From positions 440,001-504,000 of the forward strand of contig NZ_CP036276.1 in NCBI RefSeq assembly GCF_007747995.1: a DNA stretch of 64,000 bases. Direction: 5' to 3'. The DNA is from Symmachiella dynata. GTDB taxonomy: Bacteria > Planctomycetota > Planctomycetia > Planctomycetales > Planctomycetaceae. The position numbers were made by a program, and so were the translations under genes. This document shows, in pieces, positions 44,062-53,327 of this stretch; within the stretch, counting starts at the first letter, position 1; every line of letters starts with the position of its first letter. The notes under the pieces were generated by a model. That model searched no databases, was not told the DNA's origin, and saw only the letters and a program-made list of their open reading frames with translations.

Positions 44062-45489
44062 GTGACGACGGTTGCCCAAAAATTATTGTTGATCGCACGC
44101 GATTTCCCACCGGATTTCTCGCCTGGCGTTCCGCGGATTGAACGCTTCGCTCGAAATCTGCCGGAGTCCGGATGGCAACCCTTGATACTCGCGATGGAAC
44201 AAGAGGCTGCCGATTCACAAGCAGCGACGAAGCTTGATGATCCATCACTGAACTCGATCATCGTCGAACGTTGCCGGATGAAGAAGTGGTATCGCTCCCA
44301 ACCTGCTGCTGCAACGACGAATAAAACTCAAACAACCGCAAGCGCACCCCCTGAGGGAAAACAACCTGCGCAATCTGAAACGCCGGCCCGGCCGTCTCGG
44401 TTGCGGCCGCTGCGGCAGTGGTGCGTCAACCTCAAGGATCTGCTGATCATCACACCCGACAAGGCCATCGGTTGGGTGTCCCCAGCGGTCGCCACTGGGA
44501 AACGGATGATTCGCGAACACAATCCGCAAGCGATCATGACATCGGGGCCGCCACACAGTATTCACCTCATTGGCCGACGGTTGAAACTCGCGACCGGTTT
44601 ACCCTGGGTCGCCGATTTTCGAGATCCCTGGGCACGGCGGCCTTGGGGGCATAAAAAACAAAATCCGTGGGGACAAAATTTGTACCCTTGGTTCGAGCGC
44701 CGCTGCGTCGAGACGGCGGATCGAGTCATCCTGAATACCGAAGCGATGGCCGACGACTTCCGTCGATTTTATCCGCAATGGGAATCAAAATTTCTCGCCA
44801 TCCCCAACGGCTGTGATGGCCATTTGGTAGAGCGAATCGAACAGCTCCTCGGTGAAATTCCCGCCCGCAGCGCTGCAGAGCCATTAACACTAACGCACGC
44901 CGGATCCTTGTATCGTGAGCGCGATCCACGCCCACTGATCGAAGCCATTGCACTACTCAACCAACGCGGCATTGCCATTCGTTTTGAACAGATCGGAAAT
45001 TGCAGCGGCGATTTCAATATTCCCACGTTTTTGCGGGATCATGATTGCGGCGAGTACGTCTCACTCACTCCGCCCGTCCCGCGCGATGAAGCATTGCGCC
45101 GCATGGCGGCAGCCGATTTGCTGTTGTTAATTCAACCCGGCACGGACCTGCAAATCCCGGGAAAACTCTTCGAGATGCTGCCGTTTCGCAAACCAATCCT
45201 GGCCGTGGCACATGCGGGTGCGACGGCCGATGTGATCAACCAGTATCAATTGGGAGCGGTGGCGACCGACCACACACCTCAAGCGATGGCTACGGTCCTG
45301 GAGAACCTGATTCAGCATCGACAGCGGTCCGACGCCGACTTACGCTGGGACAAGGCCATTCATGATTTTGACGGTCGAACATTAACAGCCGAACTGGCCG
45401 CCACATTAAACGCGGTTACTTCTGGCAGCAACGAATCTACGACCACAGCGGACGTCGAAACCCCACCGCAAGTCACGATGACATCCTGA
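44062..45489 (+). CDS. GT4-type glycosyltransferase
   Basis: GTG 44062 is chosen because GGAG lies seven bases upstream. It gives 475 aa starting MTTVAQKLLLIARDFPPDFS. This is a two-lobed GT-B protein: an N-terminal acceptor lobe (LPWVADFRDPWARRPW, VILNTEAMADDF), then the C-terminal nucleotide-sugar lobe (LTHAGSLYRERDPRPLIEAI, LLLLIQPGTDLQIPGKLFEM, KPILAV). The region between residues about 90-130 is low-complexity (Thr/Pro/Ala). It adds a sugar to the growing repeat unit on the cytoplasmic face. The sugar cannot be predicted. Confidence 0.82.
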   Translation: MTTVAQKLLLIARDFPPDFSPGVPRIERFARNLPESGWQPLILAMEQEAADSQAATKLDDPSLNSIIVERCRMKKWYRSQPAAATTNKTQTTASAPPEGKQPAQSETPARPSRLRPLRQWCVNLKDLLIITPDKAIGWVSPAVATGKRMIREHNPQAIMTSGPPHSIHLIGRRLKLATGLPWVADFRDPWARRPWGHKKQNPWGQNLYPWFERRCVETADRVILNTEAMADDFRRFYPQWESKFLAIPNGCDGHLVERIEQLLGEIPARSAAEPLTLTHAGSLYRERDPRPLIEAIALLNQRGIAIRFEQIGNCSGDFNIPTFLRDHDCGEYVSLTPPVPRDEALRRMAAADLLLLIQPGTDLQIPGKLFEMLPFRKPILAVAHAGATADVINQYQLGAVATDHTPQAMATVLENLIQHRQRSDADLRWDKAIHDFDGRTLTAELAATLNAVTSGSNESTTTADVETPPQVTMTS

Positions 45490-45545
45490 GATCATTCGGC
45501 AATCGCTGACTAGTATACATTCCCTCACCAAGTTAAAGATGTGAA

Positions 45546-47072
45546 ATGTCTGATAAAGCATTAGCAGTTCGAGGCGTAGTCTTCAATTGGCTAGGCCGCG
45601 GCTGCGCGATTATCATCACCTTTTTCCTCACGCCTTACCTCGTTTCCAAACTGGGCGACGAGTCGTACGGGCTGTGGTCAATGGTGATGGCATTCACCAG
45701 CTACTACGCCATGGCCGACATGGGCCTGCGCGGCGCGGGCGTGAAGTACATCGCTCAGTATCTCGCTGTGAAGGATTACGAATCGGTCAACAAAGTGTTT
45801 GTGACGTCGTTGGCTGTCTATGCGTTAATTGGGGCTGTGATCCTGGTTATCGTGGGGATTGCCTCTGTGATCCTTCCCTACACGATTGATTTGGGCAATC
45901 ATTCGATCCGCGAAATGCAGTGGGTCATCTTCTTGACCGGCGCCACAATGGCCACCCGAATGCTCTCACAGGTTTACGGGGCTGCGCTGTCTGCCATGCA
46001 GCGCCACGATATTACCAACATCGTCGCTGTGGCGATGCAGTTGTTTCAAGCCGTTGCCGTCGTGGCTGCGTTGTTGGGTGGATATGGACTGTGGGGCATG
46101 GCAGTGGCCACCTTTACTGTCACACTCACGGGTCAATTGTTGCGGACGGCATTCTCCTATTGGCTGTTGCCGGAACTCTCTATTTCGACCCAGTATTTCG
46201 ACAAGCAGATGCTCAAGCAGGTCTTCAGGTTCAGTGGAGTGAACGTGATGGCCAACACAGCTGCACGGCTCCTTGTCTATGGAGGCGGCCTGATTGTCGG
46301 ATACATGTGGGGGCCGGCAATGGTTTTGTTCTACACAATTCCCGAGTCGATCACCCAAAAAACGTCTCAATTGGGTTCTGCCATTACACAGGTGATCGAT
46401 CCGTTGGCTAGTAGGCTCAATGCCCAAAAAAACAAATCAGCGATGTTGGAGTTGATGGTTTTACCGCCGCGGTTACTGACCGTGTCCTCGTTGTCGCTGG
46501 CGATTTTCTTTGCGTTTTTTGGTGGCTCGGTTATTCGACAATGGATGGGGCCACAATACGTCGAGCAGATGACGCCGGTCCTATGTGTGTTGGCGGTTGC
46601 TCGGGCATTGAAGATGTCGACTGGGGGATTGCAGGCTGTCTTGCGAAGCATGGCCAAGTTGCGGGTGATTGCGATTGCAGCAATGCTGGAGATCTGTATC
46701 ACGTTAGTATTCGGTCTGACTGGCGTCTGGTATTGGGGGCCGATTGGCATGGCCTACGCAATTCTCATTGCCCAATTTCTGGTGGGGCTACTGTTCGTCC
46801 CTGCGGCAACTTGCAAGGCACTTGACCTGCCAATTCGCCGCTTTTATTTGGATGTCTGGCCACCCAGTCTGGCTGCTCTCCTGCCTCCATTGTGCGTAGC
46901 ATTTTTGCTTGACTATTTCTGGGCTCCAGGTCGATTGTTGGAGCTGGCAGTTGTTTGCGGCTTAATTTTAGTGACGGCGGGGATTAGTGCGTTTTTTATA
47001 TGCGTACCCCGCAACCGCCGTTCAGACATATTGGTCTCGCTTACTTTTCGCAGTCCCGTTAAGCCCGCCTAA
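45546..47072 (+). CDS. Oligosaccharide flippase (Wzx-like)
   Basis: This 508-aa membrane protein has about 12-14 hydrophobic helices. It begins KALAVRGVVFNWLGRGCAII and TFFLTPYLVSKLGDESYGLW, the usual opening of the polysaccharide transporter (PST/MATE-like) family. It should flip the lipid-linked repeat unit to the outer face of the cytoplasmic membrane for polymerisation. ATG 45546 lies 56 bp after the glycosyltransferase stop. Membrane helices continue to about 495, with a basic C-terminus (RSPVKPA). Confidence 0.88.
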   Translation: MSDKALAVRGVVFNWLGRGCAIIITFFLTPYLVSKLGDESYGLWSMVMAFTSYYAMADMGLRGAGVKYIAQYLAVKDYESVNKVFVTSLAVYALIGAVILVIVGIASVILPYTIDLGNHSIREMQWVIFLTGATMATRMLSQVYGAALSAMQRHDITNIVAVAMQLFQAVAVVAALLGGYGLWGMAVATFTVTLTGQLLRTAFSYWLLPELSISTQYFDKQMLKQVFRFSGVNVMANTAARLLVYGGGLIVGYMWGPAMVLFYTIPESITQKTSQLGSAITQVIDPLASRLNAQKNKSAMLELMVLPPRLLTVSSLSLAIFFAFFGGSVIRQWMGPQYVEQMTPVLCVLAVARALKMSTGGLQAVLRSMAKLRVIAIAAMLEICITLVFGLTGVWYWGPIGMAYAILIAQFLVGLLFVPAATCKALDLPIRRFYLDVWPPSLAALLPPLCVAFLLDYFWAPGRLLELAVVCGLILVTAGISAFFICVPRNRRSDILVSLTFRSPVKPA

Positions 47073-47109
47073 AGTTTCAATATCCTGATATCGTCGAAGC
47101 CGTTTTGTC

Positions 47110-48417
47110 ATGCCAATGACCCTTCACACACGTCAAACGTGCCAGGATCGCAAATTGCGCGTACTTGCGCTGGTTCCTCCAGACAAGACTGGACGGACGG
47201 TTTCGCGATTCACCTTCTTTCGGGAAGAGTTGGATGCGTTTTCCGCTGCCGGGGTTGAGATCCACACGATCAGCGAGCATACGGACAAGCGCGTGCGAAT
47301 TAATGATGTCACGTTGCATCCCATTCCTCGAATTCGTGACCTTGGGCATACGCTCAATTCGTTGACTTTTTTTCGCCGTAGTTTGATTCCACACAAAAGC
47401 CTTTCGGATCGCCTCTTATCGCAGCTCAAAATTGCACGTTACGACTGTGCTATTGCATCGGTGCTGCGCGAGCAAGATATCGACATTGTCTACAGCCCTT
47501 TTGCTTGGCCGCAAAGCACCGCTGGTGTCAATGCCGCCCACCATGTTGGAGTGCCTGTCGTAGCGAGTCTTCGTGGAGCAGATGGGTTTAGTGTGCCCGA
47601 GATCAATTACGGATTGTTGGAAAGACGACCGCAAATGGCGGCGACACTCCAGCAGGCAGACCACGTTATCGGCGTATGCCGTGGATTGGCCGATTCAGCA
47701 ATCTCAATGGGCGCACCGGCCGATCGCGTTTCGGTCGTTTGGCAAGGAGTTCACCTGGAGAATTTCTCTCCTGGCAATCGTGCAGACAGTCGACGCAAAC
47801 TCAATTTGAATGATCGTCCGACAGTTCTATTCGTAGGGAATTTTGTACCTGTCAAAGGCATTGCGACACTGCTGGCAGCCTTCGACCACTTGATTGCCGA
47901 TATGCCCCAAGTACAACTTGTGATGTGCGGAACCGGCTCTGAATTGGAACGTATCGAACGCTTTCGAAACGAACGGCCCGATGTGCGGCGGGTCATTCTT
48001 CCCGGCCGTGTCTCTCGCGAAAGTATTCCTGATTATTTTCGTGCAGCAGATGTGTTCGTGTTGCCCAGTTTAAGCGAAGGCGGGCCCAATGTCCTCGTCG
48101 AGGCAGCTGCATGTGGCTTGCCGGCCGTTGGATCGATCGCAGGCGGAATTCCAGATTACATTGATGACAACGTAACCGGCTTGTTGTTTGAGTCGCAGAA
48201 CGCAGAACAACTCGCCGAGAAACTAAAATATATGCTGCAGCATCCCGAACTCGCAGAACAAATGGGCCGCGCTGGCCGTGAACGTGCGATTGAGCAATTT
48301 GGTTATCAACAGATGATTAATAATTTGTTGAACGTTTTCGAAGAAACAGTTACCGCATTTGGTGCAGATAATAGACCACAAACACAAGCCGTAAACTCCC
48401 CGGCAGCAGTCTCTTGA
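47110..48417 (+). CDS. GT4-type glycosyltransferase
   Basis: The GT-B protein has 435 aa. Its N-terminal lobe has VLALVPPDKTGRTVSRFTFF and VASLRGADGFSVPEI. The donor lobe shows VLFVGNFVPVKGIATLLAAF, then VMCGTGSELERIE, ADVFVLPSLSEGGPNVLVEA and the family ExxxxxxE segment. It lies 37 bp after the flippase in the same operon direction and should add one sugar of the repeat unit. The start ATG 47110 is followed by a basic stretch (HTRQTCQDRKLRV). Confidence 0.85.
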   Translation: MPMTLHTRQTCQDRKLRVLALVPPDKTGRTVSRFTFFREELDAFSAAGVEIHTISEHTDKRVRINDVTLHPIPRIRDLGHTLNSLTFFRRSLIPHKSLSDRLLSQLKIARYDCAIASVLREQDIDIVYSPFAWPQSTAGVNAAHHVGVPVVASLRGADGFSVPEINYGLLERRPQMAATLQQADHVIGVCRGLADSAISMGAPADRVSVVWQGVHLENFSPGNRADSRRKLNLNDRPTVLFVGNFVPVKGIATLLAAFDHLIADMPQVQLVMCGTGSELERIERFRNERPDVRRVILPGRVSRESIPDYFRAADVFVLPSLSEGGPNVLVEAAACGLPAVGSIAGGIPDYIDDNVTGLLFESQNAEQLAEKLKYMLQHPELAEQMGRAGRERAIEQFGYQQMINNLLNVFEETVTAFGADNRPQTQAVNSPAAVS

Positions 48418-48504
48418 TCCTGGCTGCTGTGCGATGATTCGTTCGTTGACGGTCTCGTTATTTTTAAGCTATTTGCATTGCCGTTAGTACTGGGAGTGAA
48501 ACTT

Positions 48505-49416
48505 TTGAATCCGCCGTCGTCGTTACCGTGTATTGTCTGCGGAACAAACAACTCGACCAAATGGAAAAAGAAACCTCCGGTACGAGCTGACGTGCGCTTA
48601 GATATTCCGTTGCAAATTGCTCAATGTTCGAAGTGTGGCCATGTGTATCAATGCCCGCAAATAGACAAGTCATATGGCAGTGAGTACTACGATGCCGTTT
48701 ATCATGGTGAGTGTGAAGACAACGCCTATTGGAAACCTGAGAACAAATTGCGTCATGCCGAGGTTTTGTTGGCCACGCTAACGAAGCAATGCCCGAATGC
48801 CAAAACTGTGTTAGAGATCGGCTCAGGCATGGGCGCTTTTATGCATGTCGCGCAAAACCATGGTTTAGAGGTTGTGGGGACAGAGATTTCTGAAGCTGGT
48901 GTCCTTAAGGCCAAGGAAGCTTTTGGGATTGATCTGTTTTGCGGCCCCGTCGAAGAACTCGAAGAGACCGAGCCTTTCGATGTTGTGGTCATGTGGGACG
49001 TGATTGAACATTGCCCTCGCCCTGACCAAGTCATTGCGAACGTTCTGGAGCGACTGTCTCCGAGCGGAAAATTGTTGTTAACGACAGGGAATTACCAAAG
49101 CAAAGATCGAATTCACTCTGGAGAGGATTGGTGGTGCTGGGATTTTGACCACTATCATTATTTCCATCCTGCAACCATTGAACGACTTGCCTTGAATCAG
49201 GGATATCGAGAGGTAAAAACCGAGCGGGTCGAACGAATTCGGTCTGCTGAGAAACTCCAACGCAAAAAATCACCGCCACCCAAGAATCCTTGGCGGCACT
49301 TCAATCCACTGCACCTTGGCCGTGCGATTCGCTGGAACTGCAGGGAAATGTATGCCAAATCGCAATGGCCCGACCATTATGACATTGGCATCATGCTGTG
49401 CAGTATTTCAAAATAG
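48505..49416 (+). CDS. SAM-dependent methyltransferase with N-terminal zinc-ribbon-like Cys cluster
   Basis: I start at TTG 48505, because GGGAG lies eight bases upstream. Earlier TTG 48478 and GTG 48496 are alternatives. The product is 303 aa. Cys pairs CIVCG and CSKCG near the N-terminus (about residues 9-12 and 41-44, with CP nearby) suggest a metal ribbon. The class I methyltransferase core follows: VLEIGSGMGAFMHVA (SAM loop), VVGTEISEAGV (ribose Asp/Glu), FDVVVMWDVIEHCPRP. A similar N-terminal ribbon is known in NDP-sugar C-methyltransferases, so methylation of a sugar of the exopolysaccharide is a fair inference. It is in line with the neighbouring genes. Confidence 0.75.
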   Translation: MNPPSSLPCIVCGTNNSTKWKKKPPVRADVRLDIPLQIAQCSKCGHVYQCPQIDKSYGSEYYDAVYHGECEDNAYWKPENKLRHAEVLLATLTKQCPNAKTVLEIGSGMGAFMHVAQNHGLEVVGTEISEAGVLKAKEAFGIDLFCGPVEELEETEPFDVVVMWDVIEHCPRPDQVIANVLERLSPSGKLLLTTGNYQSKDRIHSGEDWWCWDFDHYHYFHPATIERLALNQGYREVKTERVERIRSAEKLQRKKSPPPKNPWRHFNPLHLGRAIRWNCREMYAKSQWPDHYDIGIMLCSISK

Positions 49417-49486
49417 AGTGTGCCTTGCCCGTTGAGCCTCTGTTGCATTGGCAACACGAAAAACATCCGAACTGAGAGCTTAGAAA

Positions 49487-50575
49487 ATGCAACTCTCCAT
49501 TATCGCCGGCGCTCGGCCGAATTTTATGAAGATCGCGCCGTTGATCCGTCCGTTGAAAGACGTCGGATTTGCGACGAAGATCATCCATTCCGGACAACAC
49601 TACGACCAGAAAATGTCGCAGACGTTTTTTGACGAGTTGAACATTCCGCACCCCGACCTGAATCTCGGTGTGGGATCCGGTTCGCACATTTGGCAGATCT
49701 CTGAGGTGATGCGGCGGCTGGAAACGGAGTTCACCGAGAATCCTCCGGCGGCGGTTGTGGTGGTGGGGGATGTCAATTCCACGCTCGCTGCAGCGCTGAC
49801 GGCTGTCAAATTGGGGATCCCCGTGGCGCACGTCGAATCGGGGCTGCGCAGTTTCGACCGGGCAATGCCTGAAGAGATCAACCGCATCATGACCGATGCG
49901 ATTTCGGATTGGCTGTTTACCTCTGAACCTTCGGCTCAAACCAACTTGGAACGCGAAGGTGTGCCGGCGGAGCGAATTCATTTTGTCGGCAACGTGATGA
50001 TCGATACCCTGCTGTCGCATCGCAAACAGGCGCAAGCATTGCATTCCAGTCGTGAATTGGGGTGCGGCGATAAAGATTATGTCGTGCTCACCTTGCATCG
50101 GCCCTCGAATGTCGATGACCCGGAGCGTCTGGAATCAATCCTCAAGGCTGTGCATGACATTTCCGAGGATTTTCCCGTACTGTTTCCCATCCATCCACGG
50201 ACTCGGGGACAGTTGCAAAAATTTGGCTTCGCTGAACGGCACGATTTGAACGGGTACCGCATGGTCGAGCCACAGGGGTATCACTCAATGCTCAGCTTGA
50301 TGGACGGCGCGCGATTTGTGCTGACCGATTCGGGGGGCATGCAAGAAGAAACAACCGCTTTGGGGGTTCCCTGTCTCACATTGCGTGAAAACACGGAGCG
50401 GCCTTCGACCATCGAGAGCGGCAGCAATCAATTGGTCGGCTGGCGAACGGATGATATTCTGGCAGCGGTGGGCCGCATCAAGTCCAGCCCGGATCGTTCG
50501 AGCCAAATTCCAGAAAAATGGGACGGGAAAACGTCGACGCGCATTGCGGAGATATTGCACAGGGATTTGGCATAG
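49487..50575 (+). CDS. wecB: UDP-N-acetylglucosamine 2-epimerase, non-hydrolysing
   Basis: It converts UDP-GlcNAc to UDP-ManNAc, a donor for exopolysaccharide repeat units. The product is 362 aa. Signature stretches are IAGARPNFMKIAPLIRPL, HSGQHYDQKMSQTFFDEL, VVVVGDVNSTLAAALTA, VAHVESGLRSFDRAMPEEIN and DSGGMQEETTALGVPCL. The length is typical of the non-hydrolysing class. ATG 49487 lies 70 bp after the methyltransferase stop. It is the only obvious nucleotide-sugar-forming gene in the window, so the other sugars must come from elsewhere in the genome. Confidence 0.93.
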   Translation: MQLSIIAGARPNFMKIAPLIRPLKDVGFATKIIHSGQHYDQKMSQTFFDELNIPHPDLNLGVGSGSHIWQISEVMRRLETEFTENPPAAVVVVGDVNSTLAAALTAVKLGIPVAHVESGLRSFDRAMPEEINRIMTDAISDWLFTSEPSAQTNLEREGVPAERIHFVGNVMIDTLLSHRKQAQALHSSRELGCGDKDYVVLTLHRPSNVDDPERLESILKAVHDISEDFPVLFPIHPRTRGQLQKFGFAERHDLNGYRMVEPQGYHSMLSLMDGARFVLTDSGGMQEETTALGVPCLTLRENTERPSTIESGSNQLVGWRTDDILAAVGRIKSSPDRSSQIPEKWDGKTSTRIAEILHRDLA

Positions 50576-50671
50576 CAGCAATAGTCGTTTTTCGAGCAAT
50601 CTGATCGAGTGCCGTATTGCGGACAAGGGATCGGCTGAAATCATCGGGCGCAGTCGTGTTGTTGGGATGAA

Positions 50672-51904
50672 ATGGTCATTGATACTGTGGAACACAACCT
50701 GGAGCAAAGCGAGTTCACCGGCCGTCGATTGACGGTCGCGTTTGTCGTGCACAATTTTAGTGTGGGCGGCCTGGAGCGGTGCATCGCACGGTTGGCGAAC
50801 GCATTGGACCGGCAACGATTCCGGCCGGTGATTATCTGTTTAGATAAAAACGGAACAGCGGCACAGTGGCTTGAGCGCGACGATATTTTAGTGATTGAAT
50901 TGCACAAAAAACCGGGCAACGATTTGGGTGTGGTGCGTCGTTTGGCGAAAACGCTACGCGAGATGTCTGTCGATATCGTGCATTCGCACAATTGGGGCAC
51001 TTTGGTGGAAACAACGTTGGCTCGCAAATTGTCCGGAACAGCGACGCACCTTCATGCGGAACGAGGCATGGAGCTCGATGCTTTGAACTCATCCTCCTGG
51101 AAACGCAAGTTGCGAGGACGGGCGACACGATGGGCCTTGGAGCGGTCCGATTGCGTGGTTGCCGTTGCGGAGGCGGTTCGCCGACAAGTGCTTCAGCGGT
51201 GCGGTCGGTTGCATCAAGAGATTCTGGTCATTCCCAACGGAGTGAGTCGCCCGGAGATAGATCCTCAGGGACCGACGGCAGAAGAGATCCGTCAACAATA
51301 TTCGATTCCAAGCGATGCGGTCGTTGTTGGCAGCGTGGGGCGCTTGGTGCCGGTCAAGGATTTTGGGCTCGCCATCGATGCTGTCGCTCACCTAGCCGGT
51401 AACGGTCGCAACGTGCATTTGATGCTTGTCGGAGATGGATCGGAGTTGCCGCGGTTAACGGCCCATGCGGCAGCATCCGGTGTTGCAGACAACATTCACC
51501 TCGTCGGCCATCGCGAAGATGTGGCGAATTGGCTAGCTGCTATGGACGTCTATGTGAATTGCAGTTTGAATGAAGGCATGAGCCAATCCGTCTTGGAGGC
51601 GATGTCGACTGGGTTGCCGTTAGTTGTGACCGATGTGGGTGACAGCGGCTTGTTGGTGGGTGGTGAAGAAGCCGTGGGCCGCGTCGTACCGAGCGGCGAC
51701 GTCGAGGCATTCGCGACAGCGCTCGATGAAATGATCACGGATAATCAACTGCGTCGCGAATTGGGGCAGCGTTCGATCTTGCGTCACCAGGAGTGTTATA
51801 GCTTAGACGGTATGATCGCACGGTATGAAGCACTTTATGAGACTTTGTCGGGTGCGCAGTCTTGCGTGGGCGACAGCATTCAAACTACGGAGCCCGTGAC
51901 GTGA
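50672..51904 (+). CDS. GT4-type glycosyltransferase
   Basis: This GT-B enzyme of 410 aa opens VAFVVHNFSVGGLERCIARL, has IVHSHNWGTLVETTLARKL, VIPNGVSRPEIDPQG, GSVGRLVPVKDFGLAIDAV and a donor-site VNCSLNEGMSQSVLEAMSTG. Its last codons overlap the polymerase start (GTGA at 51901-51904), so the two are translated in tandem. It probably adds a later sugar of the unit before polymerisation. The sugar cannot be predicted. Confidence 0.85.
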   Translation: MVIDTVEHNLEQSEFTGRRLTVAFVVHNFSVGGLERCIARLANALDRQRFRPVIICLDKNGTAAQWLERDDILVIELHKKPGNDLGVVRRLAKTLREMSVDIVHSHNWGTLVETTLARKLSGTATHLHAERGMELDALNSSSWKRKLRGRATRWALERSDCVVAVAEAVRRQVLQRCGRLHQEILVIPNGVSRPEIDPQGPTAEEIRQQYSIPSDAVVVGSVGRLVPVKDFGLAIDAVAHLAGNGRNVHLMLVGDGSELPRLTAHAAASGVADNIHLVGHREDVANWLAAMDVYVNCSLNEGMSQSVLEAMSTGLPLVVTDVGDSGLLVGGEEAVGRVVPSGDVEAFATALDEMITDNQLRRELGQRSILRHQECYSLDGMIARYEALYETLSGAQSCVGDSIQTTEPVT

Positions 51905-53286
51905 GTATTTCACTCGTCGCATTCCTAGCACTATTCGTCCTATTTGGCTTGCTTGCTTTTACGCGGCCGGCGTGGGGTGTTTGTCTATACATGCTGACCT
52001 TCTTCGCATCCCCTCCGTATTGGTGGTGGGGCCGCGATATTGCCACGTATCGCTGGAATCTCTACGGCGGTGTTGGACTACTGATCGCTGTACTCATATC
52101 CAGGTCGGTCAATCCCAACTCAAATCAACCTGTGACTGCCAAGACCCGGCGGCTGATCACGTTGGCGACCCTATTGCTCATCAATGCTACGGCCGTGCAT
52201 TTTCTATTGTCTAGGAATTGGGGCGTGAGTTTTGGGAGTTACGAACTCGTCGCGAAATTCGTCTTGTTGTTTTTCATGATGATCGCGGCGATCCGTACGG
52301 AAAGAGATTTCAAGCTGGTCATCATGACCTTGATCATTGGGATGGGGTACATTGGCTGGGAGGCCACGATCAACGATCGGGGTAAGATGGTTGCCGGACG
52401 ATTGGAAGGCGTGGGGGCTCCGGGGGCTACACAAGCCAACGAACTTGCTTCGTTGGCGGTTACGATCATTCCACTGGCCGGCGCGTTTTTTATGGCTGGT
52501 AGTAGATACCAGAAATTCACAGCATTCTTGGCCGCGCCCTTTATCTTGAACGTAATTTTGCTCTGCAATAGTCGTGGTGCATTTCTTTCGATGATTGCCA
52601 GCGGTGTTGCGTTTGCGGCGTTTGCGCCCAAAGCGATTCGTTGGCGCGCCTTCAAATTACTCTGTTTGGGGGGGGTTGCTGTTTGGCTACTGCTGGGAGA
52701 TCCCGAGATTGTCCAACGCTTCATGACTTCATTCACTTCTTCAGAAGAACTCGATTCGTCCGCATCCTCCCGATTGCAATATTGGAAGGCCGGAATCCGC
52801 ATGATTTCCGACTATCCGCTCGGTGCGGGTGGATTTGGTTTCAAACGTGTTCATGGGCCCAAGTACATCAAAGAGGTGAATGATCAAGATTTCGACGGGA
52901 GGTCGGTCCACAATGGATACATTAACGAGACCTGTGAATGGGGCATACAAGGCTTTCTGTTGAAAATGCTGTTCGTCACAACGGGGTTGTTTGTATTAAG
53001 ACAGACGATCAACCATTGCACTCGCCAAGGCCGTACGAACGAGGCCTTGTATGGGTGTGGAATTGCCGCTTGCATGACGGCGTTTCTCGGCACATGTATG
53101 TTCGGTGACCGACTCGATGCGGAATGGGGATTTTGGATGATGGCTTTGATTGTTGCTTATAGCCGAATTTACGGACCAACATTTCAGCAGTTTGGTCGGC
53201 CGCAGCAACTACAGCAAATCCCACAAAACCAGAACGTGCCGGTTGTGCCCGGAATGCAGCAGCCTGTTGCATCGCCTCAGTACTAA
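51901..53286 (+). CDS. O-antigen ligase/polymerase-like membrane protein (Wzy/WaaL-type)
   Basis: Start GTG 51901 forms a GTGA overlap with the glycosyltransferase. The 461-aa protein (starting MSISLVAFLALFVLFGLLAF) has about ten to twelve hydrophobic helices. A large outer loop is seen after the middle helices (RLQYWKAGIRMISDYPLGAG, then HNGYINETCEWGIQGF). The WKAG...HN arrangement is typical of the O-antigen ligase superfamily. It should polymerise the exopolysaccharide repeat units or ligate them. The C-terminal tail is Gln/Pro-rich (QFGRPQQLQQIPQNQ). Confidence 0.82.
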   Translation: MSISLVAFLALFVLFGLLAFTRPAWGVCLYMLTFFASPPYWWWGRDIATYRWNLYGGVGLLIAVLISRSVNPNSNQPVTAKTRRLITLATLLLINATAVHFLLSRNWGVSFGSYELVAKFVLLFFMMIAAIRTERDFKLVIMTLIIGMGYIGWEATINDRGKMVAGRLEGVGAPGATQANELASLAVTIIPLAGAFFMAGSRYQKFTAFLAAPFILNVILLCNSRGAFLSMIASGVAFAAFAPKAIRWRAFKLLCLGGVAVWLLLGDPEIVQRFMTSFTSSEELDSSASSRLQYWKAGIRMISDYPLGAGGFGFKRVHGPKYIKEVNDQDFDGRSVHNGYINETCEWGIQGFLLKMLFVTTGLFVLRQTINHCTRQGRTNEALYGCGIAACMTAFLGTCMFGDRLDAEWGFWMMALIVAYSRIYGPTFQQFGRPQQLQQIPQNQNVPVVPGMQQPVASPQY

Positions 53287-53327
53287 TCTGTCGCTCTTTG
53301 ATTCTGATCCTTGAAGCAATAAGCACC